A stretch of 64,000 nucleotides of DNA from Anadara kagoshimensis (Eukaryota > Mollusca > Bivalvia > Arcoida > Arcidae). Below the pieces are notes generated by a model. The model was given only the letters and a program-made list of their open reading frames with translations. It searched no databases and was not told the DNA's origin. The first letter of the stretch is position 1. Each line of letters opens with the position of its first letter. The stretch spans positions 38,689,182-38,753,181 of the forward strand of contig CM037871.1 of NCBI GenBank assembly GCA_021292105.1, read 5' to 3'. The position numbers and the translations under genes are program-made. Of the stretch, positions 11,601 through 25,916 are shown piece by piece.

Positions 11601-13994
11601 TGAATTTCACCGTGAGCCGCCTTTCGACGTTACTTTCAATGTCACTGATACGCTGCTCTAGTCTATTTGCAACACTGTTAAAATTTTTGGACAGGTTACT
11701 TATCATACTGGCTATTGATTGCATGTCCACATTTACCTGGTCAGGTGGGGCCCCGATGGGTTGTGAACATTTGGCTTTTTTGTTATTAATTACTGGTTCT
11801 GATTCTGATAAATGTCTCTTTCTGGGAGTGTCTGGGGGCCCATGGGTTTGTGCTACTGTGTTTACAGTACTTACAGTTTCTATGTGTCCAGTTTTACATC
11901 CCGAATTCACACTAACATCTGACACTAATTTTGGCGCCATTACGTTTTGAACAAAGTCACTCGACACCAACTGATCCATTCTATTTTCATCCAAATTGGC
12001 CACTAATGCTTCTTGTAACTGTTCGAAAATCATCTCTACTTGACAACGATACACTAAATGTCCTTTTTAACACAAAATGTGATGAAATAATGTCCATAAA
12101 ACAGCTATTTCTACAAAAACTTTTGCCAAGACAAGAAGGCACACCTGAATACCTGGGCATGCGCACAATACTACCTAAGTAGCGTATAGTTTAGATAATA
12201 AACTGATTAAAAAGTTCAAAGAGTTCTCATAAAACAATGTTTACGCTATTATATTTACATTTATGATGTTTGATTGTATTACACTGTGTTTGAGACCAAA
12301 TGAAGTTATAGGACTATAATTACATTTGCTAATGTGATGTCAGTCATCTCTTGCACACAACCTATACCGTGACGTCATTGATTGGCTGTTCCAGCAATTG
12401 GAATTGCATGTCGTACACAACAGTGTTTTAATTTTATTTCAAGATTCAAAAACAAAAATAAGATTTTCAAAAATGGCGAAATGTAAATATAACCATTGAA
12501 CTGTCTAGAAATGGCGTTTATAGTGCTATAGCTTCCATTGCCGTGCAAAGCAAACTATTCATAATGTGCTAGCGCGCGTTATTCAGTTTGCTTTGCACGG
12601 CAAGGGAAGTTATAGTACCATAAACGCCATTTCTAGACAGTTCAATTGTTAAATGAGTTTACCTAGTCTATATCAGTTATTGAGATATACTGTGAAATGA
12701 TTAATTTTTGCGATGTTCCAATTTTTGTTGTTTTCGCGTATGCCCCGACCCTCAAATTTATATATGCCAACAAAATAGTATGTACAGTCCAGCCTCCCTT
12801 AAAAGTCACGTTTATATACGGGTCACCTGCTTATAAAGGCTAGTAGAATTGTATCCCTATTTTTCTTTTTCCGTATATTTTGAACCTGTATATAAAGGGC
12901 ACCTGCCCATAAAGGTCACTTTTACTAGTTCCCTTGGTTGGCCTTTATAAACAGGTTTGACTGTATTACAAATTTACCTTAAATAAAAACAAAAAAAACG
13001 GTATTATTTCTTGGAACCACGAAAATTGTACACCACAAAAACAAATGATTTAGCTGAAGTCTGTCTTTAGTAACGTGCAAACAAAGAAAAAAGAAAGAAA
13101 AACGTGTTTCAAAGCATACATGGCCGCTTCCCTGGTCCCGGTTTTACAATCATTCCTTAAATAAGATTTTTCTTCACTTAAATGTAGCAAATATTTTGGA
13201 ACTACGAATAAATATTTTTGACAAAACTAAATGCAGATGTCACAAGCTAGGTGAAATCTTTAAAATGACACCTTATTTCCCCGGTATCTTAATAATTAAC
13301 AAAAACAAAAAGGTCTTAAATTTGCTATATTTAAGTTAAGGAAAATCTTAGTTAAGAAATAATTGTGAAACCGGGGCCAGTTCACTTTCAGGTGGTACCA
13401 AGGAAAACTGGTTTGGTTTTTTTTTTTTTTTTTTTTTTTCTGGGTTTTTTAAATTGTCAATTTTAATGATTTTTTTTAAAATAATTTTTTTTTATCTATT
13501 TTTAATCATCAATCTTATTTATGTACATGTACATTCAATTATGCACAAAAAGATAAATAAGGTATTTAAAAAATTAAAATATCTAAATGTCGTCCTTATA
13601 ACAACCCTCACAATTCTCTCTTTTTAATATTGTGTGGACAGTAGTTTATTTTTTTCAGAAACTGGATAAATAGCTTAATTGCGTGACTCGCTAAATCTCA
13701 CGGGATCTTATGTTTAAACGAGAATACCGCAGTAAATTAGCAGATAATGAACAAATCACAAAATATTCCCTTGTGTTTACAAATTGTCTCGAAACTGACG
13801 AAAGACGCAAATCAAACTAATAATGGTTATTTTCTGTTTAATATGCAAATAAAATTGTCTTCTGGTGTGTAGGAACTTGTCACCAATGGAAGTAGACATT
13901 TGACAAGACGTAATGGTGGCACGATTAGATCACAGACAACGATCGACTGCTGGAGATATCTTCTTAACAGAAACCTAAATTACTTGGAAAAAAG

Positions 13995-14027
<33 letters not shown>

Positions 14028-16690
14028 GTGACACGAGTGGGTAAACATGTGTTTGAACAATGCAATAAATGGGTTTTGTCCGTTTACCGTATTTTGGGCT
14101 TCGGTCTACAGAATGGTCTTGGGCACCGGTTTACGAATCACGTCGACTCTCGCCACCAAGGACAAATTCCACTCTAATAGATCCAAGTGCAAGAAGATTT
14201 GTCAGTTTACTTGCCGAAAGTTATTTTTCGCGCACTCAACAATTCAGATATTGACCTCCTGTGGAAGAATCTTGAGACCGTTACTCCATTCCTTCATTAT
14301 TTTCAGTTGATACCCTGTCTGTTTTCGTGGTGTTATTTCCAAGCACATACTTTAAACGAAATATTTCTTATTCAAACTGACATTTAAAAACCTCAATAAT
14401 TCACCCTTTAACACGGTGTTTGGTGACATAATAAATACATCACCGTGGTTATTTCCATTACTGTTTTGTTATCTTGACAACTTCTGCGTCCTTTGTGTTA
14501 CTGTTTCAGTACATTGTATTTCATTTTTGCGTCGTGTATATCTGATATTACCATAACCCTTTTTATGTTTAATCAAAATGTGTGTATGACCAAAATAAAA
14601 GTTGAAACACATCTGATAATACCAGAACCCTTTTTTTATGTTTAATCAAAGTGCGTATATGACCAAAATAAAAGTTGAAACATATCTGATATTACCATAA
14701 CCTTTTTTTATGTTTAATCAAAGTGCATATATGAACAAAATAAAAGTTGAAACACATCTGATAATACCAGAACCCTTTTTTCGTGTTCATCAAAGTACGT
14801 ATATGAACAAAATAAAAGTTCAAAAGGGGTGATGATACTCTCCAAAATGACGAATAGTTACAAAAGTAGTTGACACCATACCGTTAATGGTTTTCTATAT
14901 AAAGGTAGCTTCACTGGAGGGAGTCTATGTTTACTTTGGTATAATCTAAGTCAAAATATTTATTACTTAAATTACCTTTAATTACATAAATATTTAAATC
15001 GACACCTTGTCTGATGACTATAGTTTTATTCCATTTATTCTAAATAAATTAATTACAAAGCTACTTAAGCGTGTTGTCGTCTGCAATTTTAACGTCGTAA
15101 TCAAATAAAATAATATTTTCATAACTAACGATTAACATTGATTCAACAAAATCTAAATCCCATTAAAACATGTTTATATGATCGTTAAATGTTGGTAGAA
15201 TTAAGAAATAGGTCAAACTAGGCTCAGACTAGCTACCTACAACCATCGGAGTACAGTCCAACCTGCCCTAAAGGCCACCTGTATATAAGGGACACCTGCT
15301 TATAAAGACCAGTAGAATTGTATCCCAATTGTTCTTTATTCATATTATTTGAACTTGTATATAAAGGCCACCTGCCCATAAACGCCACTTTTACTGGTTC
15401 CCTTGGGTTAGGTTTTATAGACAGGTTTGACTGTATCATAATCATGGAAGACTGTTTTTTTTCATACAAAAAAGTCTTTTGATATTAGTCAGTGGTGGAC
15501 TGACGAAGAGTAGAATAATGGAGGTATACGCCCCCGCCAAGAATCTTTTACTTATATCGAGGCAATCAGTTTTGGTCGTTTGCTGCCCGGAGAAAACGAC
15601 CGACCTTCGGAAAGCGAACTGACAAACTTTCTCACAGTAAGATCTGTCCCGAGTTGGTTCGAACACTAAGCGGTGAGGGGTGCTGTGATCCGTAAGCAAG
15701 CGCTTTATAAGACCACTCGGCCACCGATCCCGCAGTGCCTTTTTACTGTTTCACGTGCGAGTGCATCTTTTAATTTTTTAATTTTTTTTTTTTTTTTGAA
15801 ATGAAAAATGCTACATATATAACATTTATTTTTCCTTGTTTTTGGTGGCATCGGCTGTTGCAAAGTACAAAGTGAGTGTTTTTAAAACAAAACTGAATGT
15901 ATTCATTTAATAATAATAATAATAATAATAATAATTAACATATAAAACTTTAACATACAAATGGTATTTGCTTCTTTCTAAAATGTTTACATCCGACCAC
16001 ATCTGACTTATGAGACACTACATAAAATATACATGTATATTTAAGAGATATTTTATCGATAAAGTTACAGCAATATATTAATTACAGTAATTAGACCATG
16101 ATTAGAAAATCCCAGACTTTGTATTGACACTTGATATAATGACAAAATAACATTTAAATGACCAGAGTATTCTAAAAATCACGGAAGACGGAATAAGCCT
16201 AATTTTAATTGTATAGATCTGTCTTATCAACTGAATCCCGAATTCTCTCTATCTCTTCTTTTGTACATGGAAAACTATTCACAAAAAATACATACTATCG
16301 CTTTTGAAATCCCATGTGCATGTGCGTGCGCCCGTATCATCGTTCTACTGACAGTCTATAAATGGTCACACGCAAAAACAGAAACATGAGGAAATTACAC
16401 TCTATTTGTTCAACACTTGGCCGTTTTAGGAGTTTCCCCATGAGGGTAGGGATATGGATAGTGTTTAGAGTTAAGTTCTCCTGGGGGTCGGGTTATGGAT
16501 GGTGTTTATAGTTAAGTTGATGCCCTAATTACAAATGTGTCAAAAGTGAATTAAATCGGCATCTTGAATGCAAATTTAATCATCTCCATGGTAATTAAGC
16601 TGTCTACATCGCGTGAGTTGTACATCCATCAGCGGTAATTCCTAAAGACGGTTCCTTACACAACGTGGTGTCGTAAAACCATTTCAAAAT

Positions 16691-16764
<74 letters not shown>

Positions 16765-19666
16765 TACAACACCTTACGACCACAACAGTAGCTCAGTGAG
16801 ATAGGTAGAGTGCTTGCTTCGTATGTGGTATGTGGGAGGTCATGGGCTCGGACCCCGGCCTGATATGACCAAGACGGTTGGAAACAGGTAGTGGCTGTTC
16901 TTTCGCCAAGCACTCCGTATTTTAGAAATGAAAGTCACGGGGTCTTCGGAAGAGATGCAGGCGTGGTACGTTTAAGAGCCCTCCCTGCACATTACCCTGA
17001 GCGCACTACAAAGGCCAAAATGTTCTGTCACTTCAACTATAGCTGGTGATGGCTTGATATAAGTGAAATATTCTTGACAGGATGTAAAACCCTTTTCAAT
17101 CAATTACAACCACTATCCTCATTTTAGCTTGTACATGCAATGCATATATTACATATATAAATCAATTAAATTCGTATGTAACATTTTTAACATTTTTATG
17201 TTTAACATTATATCATAGATATTGCAATAGATAGTTTAATTATTTTTTTATCCAATGATTGTTTTAATGAAAAATTAATTGCATCTTACTATTTTATGTT
17301 TGCAAAAAATATATTTAATTACTTAATAAAATATTCTAATTTTTCATTTCAAGGGAAGTAACTGGTATTGATAGGGTCCGTGTTTTTGTATTAAAATCTT
17401 TATTTTTCTTTTTAAGCATTTAATGCAATAATTGAATTGGAACATCTTTTTTTATTAGAATTAAAATATATATAAGTTATGTGTCGGAATAAATTTTCAG
17501 AAAATGTTAATTTTCCAAAATAGTTTTAAATTTGATTTTGGCATTTTGAATAATAATATTCCTACAACTAATGAGTGACTGGTTTTGGTTGATACTAATG
17601 GCACTGTAATATATACTTTTTAAATTTCATAATTAAATACATTTAAAAAAAAGAAAAATAATACTAGTAATTTAAAAAAAGGTAAAACATTATATAGAAT
17701 CTAGTTTGGGTTTTATATGCTGATGTTGTCTCTGAGTAAAGGTTGTCCCTGTCTTGGGAAATGTCAGTCCGTTTAGGATGGTCAAGATTATTTGTAACAT
17801 TTGACAAAATAAAAAAGGTGGGGAAAGTTGTCATCCGCCATATTTAACAAATAGCCGTCTTTGTAAATTAATTCAAAGGAGTGATGGTGATATTTAACCA
17901 GTCTATACAACATCAGTCTGGTCACTAAAGGTGATATTTGACCAGTCTTTTTTCTAACGTCAGTCTGGTCAGTTAAGCCGCCCTAATAATTGAGATCTCT
18001 TTAATCTAGAAACATTTCCTTTATCAACAGAAATATAGATGTATCCATTGAAATAGAAGCTTCCGAGCAAACTAACCGTTCTAACCCTACCTAGCCGGCT
18101 CGTTTGTGTTTCCTTTGAAACAGACTGAAATACTAACTTTGATGTGTACCGGCAGCTCATATAAAGTATATAAATATATAGAAATATTTGTTTAACCACT
18201 TGTTTTGGTAATATGTAAAAGTATAAAATTGTTATAAATATCAATAGGTAATGTAAGTAAGACAAATAAGTTACTTATATGTATATATAAAAGTGTTATA
18301 TAGACTTTACATAGCTTTGAGAAAATATACTTGTTATACCGTGTGAATAAGTCATTCAGAAATAACCATTACCCATGAGTTCACTGAAGATCTAGAGGCG
18401 TGTGTGTGTGTGCGTGTGTGTGTGTGTGTGTGACTCGACTCATGTAAGTAAATGGATTATTGGTTTGTACCCGCCCAATTGAAAATGCGTTCTTGGCTTT
18501 CCCTGTAGTAGATCAGAGAAATGATGCCGGGTGTTCCGGAAGAGAAGGCACTTCCTGTCTGGCTAGCTATGCCCACGATATGTTTTTCTGAACAAGAATT
18601 TTGACGAAATGATCCCAGAGGGGATTTAATGAGAAAATCTTTTTCACATTAAAAAACAACATTACACAATTTAACCGTCGTTTTGGACTCTTTTCTTTCT
18701 TTATACGGAGCCAGAAAGTGGCATGTATATACATATTATATACACAGTGTGTAGGTAGAACCCTCAGTATCAGGTCGAGTCCTTTTTTCGTAGCCGTATC
18801 ACTACAAGTCGCGCTTGCGCGACGAGTAGTGATACAGCTACGAAAAAAGGACGAGACGTGATACGAAGGGTTGTACCTACACACTGTGTATATAATATTT
18901 TTATCTAACATTTCCAATTAGGTTATTTAAAATAATTTTAAAAAATACTTAATGTGAAAAATTACATTTTACCACAGAAAACCACTGAACTATGTTATGG
19001 CATTTGTTCTACATTCTCCCTAATGACGTCACAATGAGAACGTGCACGTGCACTTTACCGCCAATGTTGTATCACCAGTGTGGTGATACTTGTAAGATTC
19101 TGTATTATGCGTGTTTGATAAAACTTGTATTTCGTAGAAAAACTAGTCTAATGTTAGATAAAAAAAGGTATTTCGTATTTTCCACATACTATTTTGTATG
19201 TACATGTACTTGTAATGCACAATAGCTATTTCGAGTATGACAATAATTATTTTGTTTTTTCGCAATAATTATTGGTTTATTCGCAATAATTATTTAGTCT
19301 ATTTGCAATAATAATTTTATATTTTCGAAATAGTTGTATTTCGAATATTCGAATTAACTTGTGAATAAACGAAATAATATTATCGCAAATATGATATTAT
19401 TATTGCAAACAAAAATAATTATTGCGGAAAAAAATATTGACAACCCTTTTTGTAGATGTGGTCATATTGAATCCTCTGAGCATTTCTTCTTAAAATGCCC
19501 ACTTTATAGACAATTACGTCAACAAACCATTTTCTCTCTACCCTATAATATAACTGTAAATTTTTTATTATATAGTGATGTTGTAAACCTTACTGTTGAT
19601 GAAAATATCTATGCTTTCAAAGTTGTTCAAAAATATATATTATTATCCAAAAGATTTTGTCAGTAA

Positions 19667-19702
<36 letters not shown>

Positions 19703-21950
19703 TATCATCTAAATTTAACAATATTATATGCAATATTTAATTCTTCAACTTGCTTTCCTGATCTTATAAGTTTATGTATTCTAAGCAAAGACTGTGGAGA
19801 CGAGTTAATATAAGACCTTGGTCTTGTTCTCGAATCCTTTTCTTCATGTATATGTATGTTATTGTACAATTGTATTGCTTTTTGTGAATAAAATATTGTT
19901 TAAACTAAAAAAATATTGCCGCAAGTGCAAATAAAGAAATGTAAAGACTTCTTGGAAAATGCGTCCTTGTCTTTAAATGGATTCGGTCGAACAATGGGAA
20001 ATGACGAGGTAGAGGATAGATGTACTTTATTTTATTTTATTTTACTTTTTGGTTTATAATGTCATATACCATTTTTTGAATTTAATCATAAAATACATTC
20101 CAAAAATGGTATATGACAATAATAAAATCATACGCACTTTTCACTGTTTTTCACATTGAAGTAATTTGTTTAATAAACTTTAAATTTTTGCATATATAGT
20201 ATCTTGTTCTTTTGCTCTCTTTGTGTCATTTGATTTTAAGCCGCAATGATTTCCTTTAAATAAATAACTTGAATGAAGTATGTGTACTTTTTGCATAAAC
20301 TCGCTACGCGGGATTTATGCAAAGTACAGTCTTCATTCAAGTTATTTCTAAATAGACCGAACAAAAATTGAAGGCAAAGCTTGATAATTTTATTCTATTT
20401 TACGCAATGAAAATACATCGTTACATGTTCTCAACCGTCAATACTGATTTCATTGGTTAGTCTTGGTAAGTAAAAAGACCGTGTGGGCTATCTTGCAGGG
20501 GGATAAAGATATCTTTCACAAGTTTATGCAGAGTGTGTAGGCTATTTTGCAATTGGACGCAAGATGAAGATATCATTCAGTTCTCCTTTTTTCTCACAAT
20601 TTATTTCTGGATTTGGTAAACATTTTAAGAATTAGACACATGACAAAATTCGCCTGTCTGTTATTTTACAATACATTTCTGGATTTGATCTTCTACGGGT
20701 TTTGTTTTCAGCACTTTTTTCTTTTAAATCGCGGAAGTTAGTTTCTGTTGTTAAGGAAATCAAATGTTTCTCGGACAAACTCCAAATGACGTCCGCTGTT
20801 AGTATCCTAATGTATGAACTTAATTCAACATTTCATTTTTAATACAACCGGGACAATAAAACAATTTCAAGTATGAATCGTCATATCTATAAGGGAAAAC
20901 AATTTACCACTGGTAATCATGAAGAACATTTTACTAATGGCATGTGCCAGTTTTTAGATAACATGTTATTTAAAAATGCATGGCCAAACGTGGGAAACAT
21001 CCGTTTACGCCATTTTAGCGTCCTTTTCCACCGCAACTCATTTGCGTAAGTATATAATTTCCGCCACTAACTTTTTAAAAACCCTTAATCCCTTTGTGCC
21101 AATGTGGTACCAAACTGCCTCACCAAAAGTAACCACCTGAACAACTTTAATTATCAGTACCATAGTTTTATTAATGTCATGTGATAAGTTTATAATAATT
21201 TAGAAAAATTCATAAATTAACACAAAGCACTTACTCTGATTTACAGTACAATAATTTCAAAATTTCAGTAATTTAAAACTATTAATTCCATTAAAAACTG
21301 AACAGTAAGTAAGATTTACAGTCATTTATATTCGTGAGGTTAAAATTTCGCGGTTTTATAATTTATATTAAAAAATGTCGTCGTGGCATTGTGTCGGCTT
21401 GTGAAATTATTAGGGTTTGAGCGAAAGCATAGACCAAAAGAGCGAAATAAACATACGTTTGAGGGACGAAGTAACGGACATTTAAGCGATAGGATTTTAA
21501 CCCATTTGAGTGAAATTCCAAGTATATGGTAGACATTTGAGCGACCTGCGCCCTTAGGGGGGCGGTATTTAAATTTTCGTTGACATTAAATTTCGTTGTT
21601 TTCATTAACCCACAAAAATAACGAAATTTCATTACCCGCGAAATTTTGTGAATTTACAGTAAGTTGCGGGTTCAGTTGGATCATTTTGTATTCTTTGTTA
21701 AGAAAAATAGACATTCGCGGGAAATATCGAATTATTTTATTGAGTCAGACTGTCAATATGATAATAAAATAATCTGAATTCAGTCACTCTAAACAACGAT
21801 CGCTACATTTAAATGTTGTTGTTGTTTTTCAATTTAACATGAAATGACGGTGTACATGACATTTTAGCTTGTTGAGCTCCTTTACTTACTTCAAATTACT
21901 AACTTCATCTGCGGTTTGTGGGAATTTCATTTCAAAGACAAAGCACACAT

Positions 21951-22001
<51 letters not shown>

Positions 22002-24769
22002 TATATTTATTTATTTATCCATCCATCCATCCATTCTGCCATGTGCTACTTTTGAATTTATATGAAATAATATATTTAAAAGTAGCATATGACAAAAACT
22101 TGAACATGACCATTCATTCATTCATTCATTCATTCATTTCTTTGTTCATTTATCAATATAATACCTAACTTCAATAATTTACAGGTGTAGAGACTTAGAG
22201 CAGTTAGAATATTTGTCACTGTTGGTTGCTTATACAGTATTATTTAATTTGAAACAAAAATTTCCTCGATGCATCAAAACAAATGCATGTCTTCGTACAA
22301 GTTTATTTTATTTTATTTTATTTTATTTTATTTTATTTTATTTTATTTTATTTTATTTTATTTTATTTTATTTTATTTTATTTTATTTTATTTTATTTTT
22401 CATTGTGACAGATAAAGTTACATATTAAACCAGTTTTAATTTTACAGCACTAGACGGTCGTTTTGGAATACAATTCCTCACCAAAATTGTTTGAAGATGT
22501 TGAAAAGATACCCAAAGGACCAAAATATATTTTACAAAATTTAGCTAAGGAAATACTTTGCATGAGGGAGTATACCTTAGTTTTTGAGGCATTCCATATA
22601 ATGAAAGATACAATAAATGTATAGCCGTTGTTTACGAATCCATATACATATTTATTTATTTATTTATTTATTTATCCTGCACTACAAAACATTTTTCCTG
22701 AAAAAGACTATAGCAAAATCTCAACAATGTTGGCTAAGTGGGAAAGAAGCCAAGCATTTTATGTCTACTGCAATAAATATATTGAATTGAATTGAATTGA
22801 ATTGAATTGAATTGAATTGAATTGAATTGAATTGAATTGAATTGAATTGAATTGAATTGAATTGAATTGAATTGAATATTCCTCACTCTAAATGCACTTG
22901 TTTATTATCAAAATTATTTTATTGCCAAACAAACGGTATCAGGTCAAATCGCCCCCACAGTAAAATCGTCCCATTTTCTGTTCAAAATCGCCCCACTTCT
23001 TGCAAAATCGCCCCACTGACAAAATCGCCACAACCCTTAACAAATCGCCCCTTCTTCGGAATGACAATTTTTTCCTAAATATTGCGATGTTGGTGTTTTT
23101 GCCGACTTCAGATCTGTCTTTAACTGTTAACATATTTTGTGTTATTGGTGGAATACTGTTTTTAAGTATATATCTTTTTGAATTGCGATGTATTTTGTCG
23201 CGTATTGATTAAATGTATTGACACCTGTCGATGTTATTTAATAGCAGTCACTAGGTGTCGTAGGTAACCGATGTTTTAACACTTCAACAGCGATATTTAT
23301 TACACGTTGGGTATGACAATTCAATTCAATTCACTTTATTCACTCAAGCCCACAGGAGGTGGTACATGAGGTAATATATACAAGAATACAAGAATGCGCA
23401 TGCCTTATACAATACAACATAAAAAATATTTACATCAATATAACATAATTGCATTACATTTTTATAAACAAGCAAAGTGGTAACCATAGATCTAACTACA
23501 AATGTATATACAAATTACTCAAAATGTATATACAAATTACTCAATATGATTATATAAATAACTCAAATCATAATCATAAATAATGAAGAGGCATAAATAA
23601 TCGAGAAAAAACAAGATTCCTTATTTTGACGCTTTAGAAAGTAGGCTAGGTGTGTCTAACATTGTCTGGGCAGATTATTTATTTAAAAATATTTTGATAT
23701 TTTGATTAATTTTTGGTGTCATTGATGTAATTTTGACTTATTTTTACAAAAGAAAAACATGTATTTAAAATACTGCATATTACCAAAAGAAATTTATTCA
23801 TGACAAAAAAGAAATATTAAAACGAAATGCACATGACAAAGAAAGGGGAATAATAAAAATTTGTACATGACAAAAAGAGAAAATAATTTTAAAAAATACA
23901 TGACAAAAAAAGGAATATTCAAAAATCTGCACGTTGCAAAATTTCATGTATTCAATGTCTGCACATGAAATTTTCTCATTAGATAATTATTGTGTTTTAA
24001 AAATCTTCAAACGCGTTTTGGCTTTATTATATCGTATTTTTTTTTTTTTTAAATTATAATGTGAAAACGGTGTATTTTTATCTATCCAAAGCCTGGCTAC
24101 TCAGATCACAGCTACCCATCATCTGACTGTTCTCTGTTAATTATTTGTCGTGTTGTTACATAATTTGTTCTATTCTGTAATGCCATAGCACTGTATTTTC
24201 CTTTGCCATAAAAGTATTATTACTGTATAATGAAAAAACGAATAAATAATTCAGAATATCTGTCATTATGAGAGTGGGTATGTGTGGGTACATGCAGTTT
24301 CTATTAAAACTATCCAGTACCAACGGATGTAAAAAATTATTTCAACATCTGAAGTTTTACCCCTTCTCTATCTGTAATTATTTATGGTATTTTATCCACA
24401 AAATACTAGTATATCTTTACCTTTATATTATTTTATGTTGTGTCTCGTAGGTCATTTGTAGCGGGATAAAGAAATTTAAAAAGATGCTTGTAACATCTTT
24501 ACATGATAAATAATGAGTTTTTATACGTGACTTAAATAAAATATTATTATTATTACTATTATTATTATTATTAATAAAAGTATGCCTTCGGATTAAGAAT
24601 TATATCCATAAGGCATTGCACACGTATGTGTGTCCACCAGTATCGCATTTCTCCGGCTTTAACAAATTCCGATGTGCTTCAGTAAATTTCTACCTAAAAG
24701 ATTTAAAATGCACACTTGCCAAATAAATAAATAAAAATAAATAAATAATAAATAAATAAATAAATAAAA

Positions 24770-24837
<68 letters not shown>

Positions 24838-25857
24838 CTATAGTTGCACAGCATTGGTTTGCAAAATAAATCTCATTCGTTGGTTTTACCAAAATGTCTG
24901 TATTCGAATCGACCGTGCACAACGTCCATCGGTACCGTCGAAGTTTGCGTGTAAACAAGTATCTTGCTGAGTCTCTCGTTATTACAAATTCATATCTTGG
25001 GGTCTCGTTTTATTCCAGAAATATCACCTGGTTGTTACAGTCTATTTACATAATTATCACTCTGTTAGAATAATTCTCACTGACCTCAGAATATTTTCTT
25101 ACAACATGCAACGTGTCTTCTGACAGACAAATTGGTATTTAAACCGAAAGATGCACTAATCGCAATGGAATCAAATTTCGTTTTGTTTATAAATATTCCA
25201 ACATGCGGTCCCTTATATATGTATATACAAACGGGAAAAAAATCAGAATATTTACCTTTTTCGTTTGGTATAAATTCGATATTCTGCATGTGACAATTAG
25301 AGTCATGAATTCATTCTATTTTACTGCAAGTCATAAGACATACATGGTATCATACACAAAACGATACAGCATGCAATCTTATTAATTCCAGTCCAAAAGA
25401 CCTACGACACACCGTTTTAAATAAAATAATTGCATTCATTCATTCCATGTTTTTTTTTATAATTTTGAATTTTAATTATGCATCGCCCACCACGAATTGA
25501 GAAAAAAAATATTTTAAATCGCAAAGTGTTGAAATCTTTCAATTGTAAGTTATCATCGTCTGCGGGTATATCTATATACATGTATAAATTTAAAAGACGT
25601 TGATTTTGTGTTCCAAGTTGTAATTGACTTCAGATTTTAATATTTTGAAATTTGTTGATTCGAGGGTAAGACAATCCCTTCTTTATAAAGCTGTCATATA
25701 CTTTTTTTTAAATTTAATAATAAATTACATTCAAAAAATGGTCCATTTTTAAAATGTATTTTATGATTTAAATTAAAAAATGGTATATGACAAAGCAATA
25801 TTATTAGAACTCATGGTCACCAAAGCGATTTAAATTCACAAAATGTACTTAAATTTC

Positions 25858-25916
<59 letters not shown>

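Larger units (their letters stand above)
7209..12180 (-). mobile_element. Near-full-length LINE (jockey/CR1-L2 type) in otp intron 2
   Basis: A non-LTR retrotransposon with a presumed 5' UTR (about 12180-12034), ORF1, an intact ORF2 and a 3' UTR ending in AATAAA and an (ATTTGT)n-type tail at 7209-7245. The 3' UTR motif GTGTCTCATAAGTC recurs at 16.0, 28.75 and 29.2 kb, marking other copies of the family. The 5' limit is a guess, and I found no convincing target-site duplication. The continuous 1160-codon ORF2 suggests recent insertion, although ORF1 carries a frameshift. It lies in the same orientation as otp, so its polyadenylation signal is in sense. Clade placement within the jockey/CR1/L2 group is uncertain. 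Confidence 0.88.

Noticed and set aside
11147-11950. 267-codon plus-strand open frame
   Set aside because: It is antisense to LINE ORF1 on the minus strand, which shows a proper coiled coil and RNA-binding-like region; the plus frame matches nothing.
14047-14390. Overlapping frames of 60-87 codons in otp intron 2
   Set aside because: Looked briefly like a gene fragment because it is less AT-rich, but there is no recognisable domain, splice context or homology.
16785-16860. Possible functional tRNA gene (plus strand)
   Set aside because: The B box is degenerate and the sequence continues into a SINE body shared with 43976-44322.
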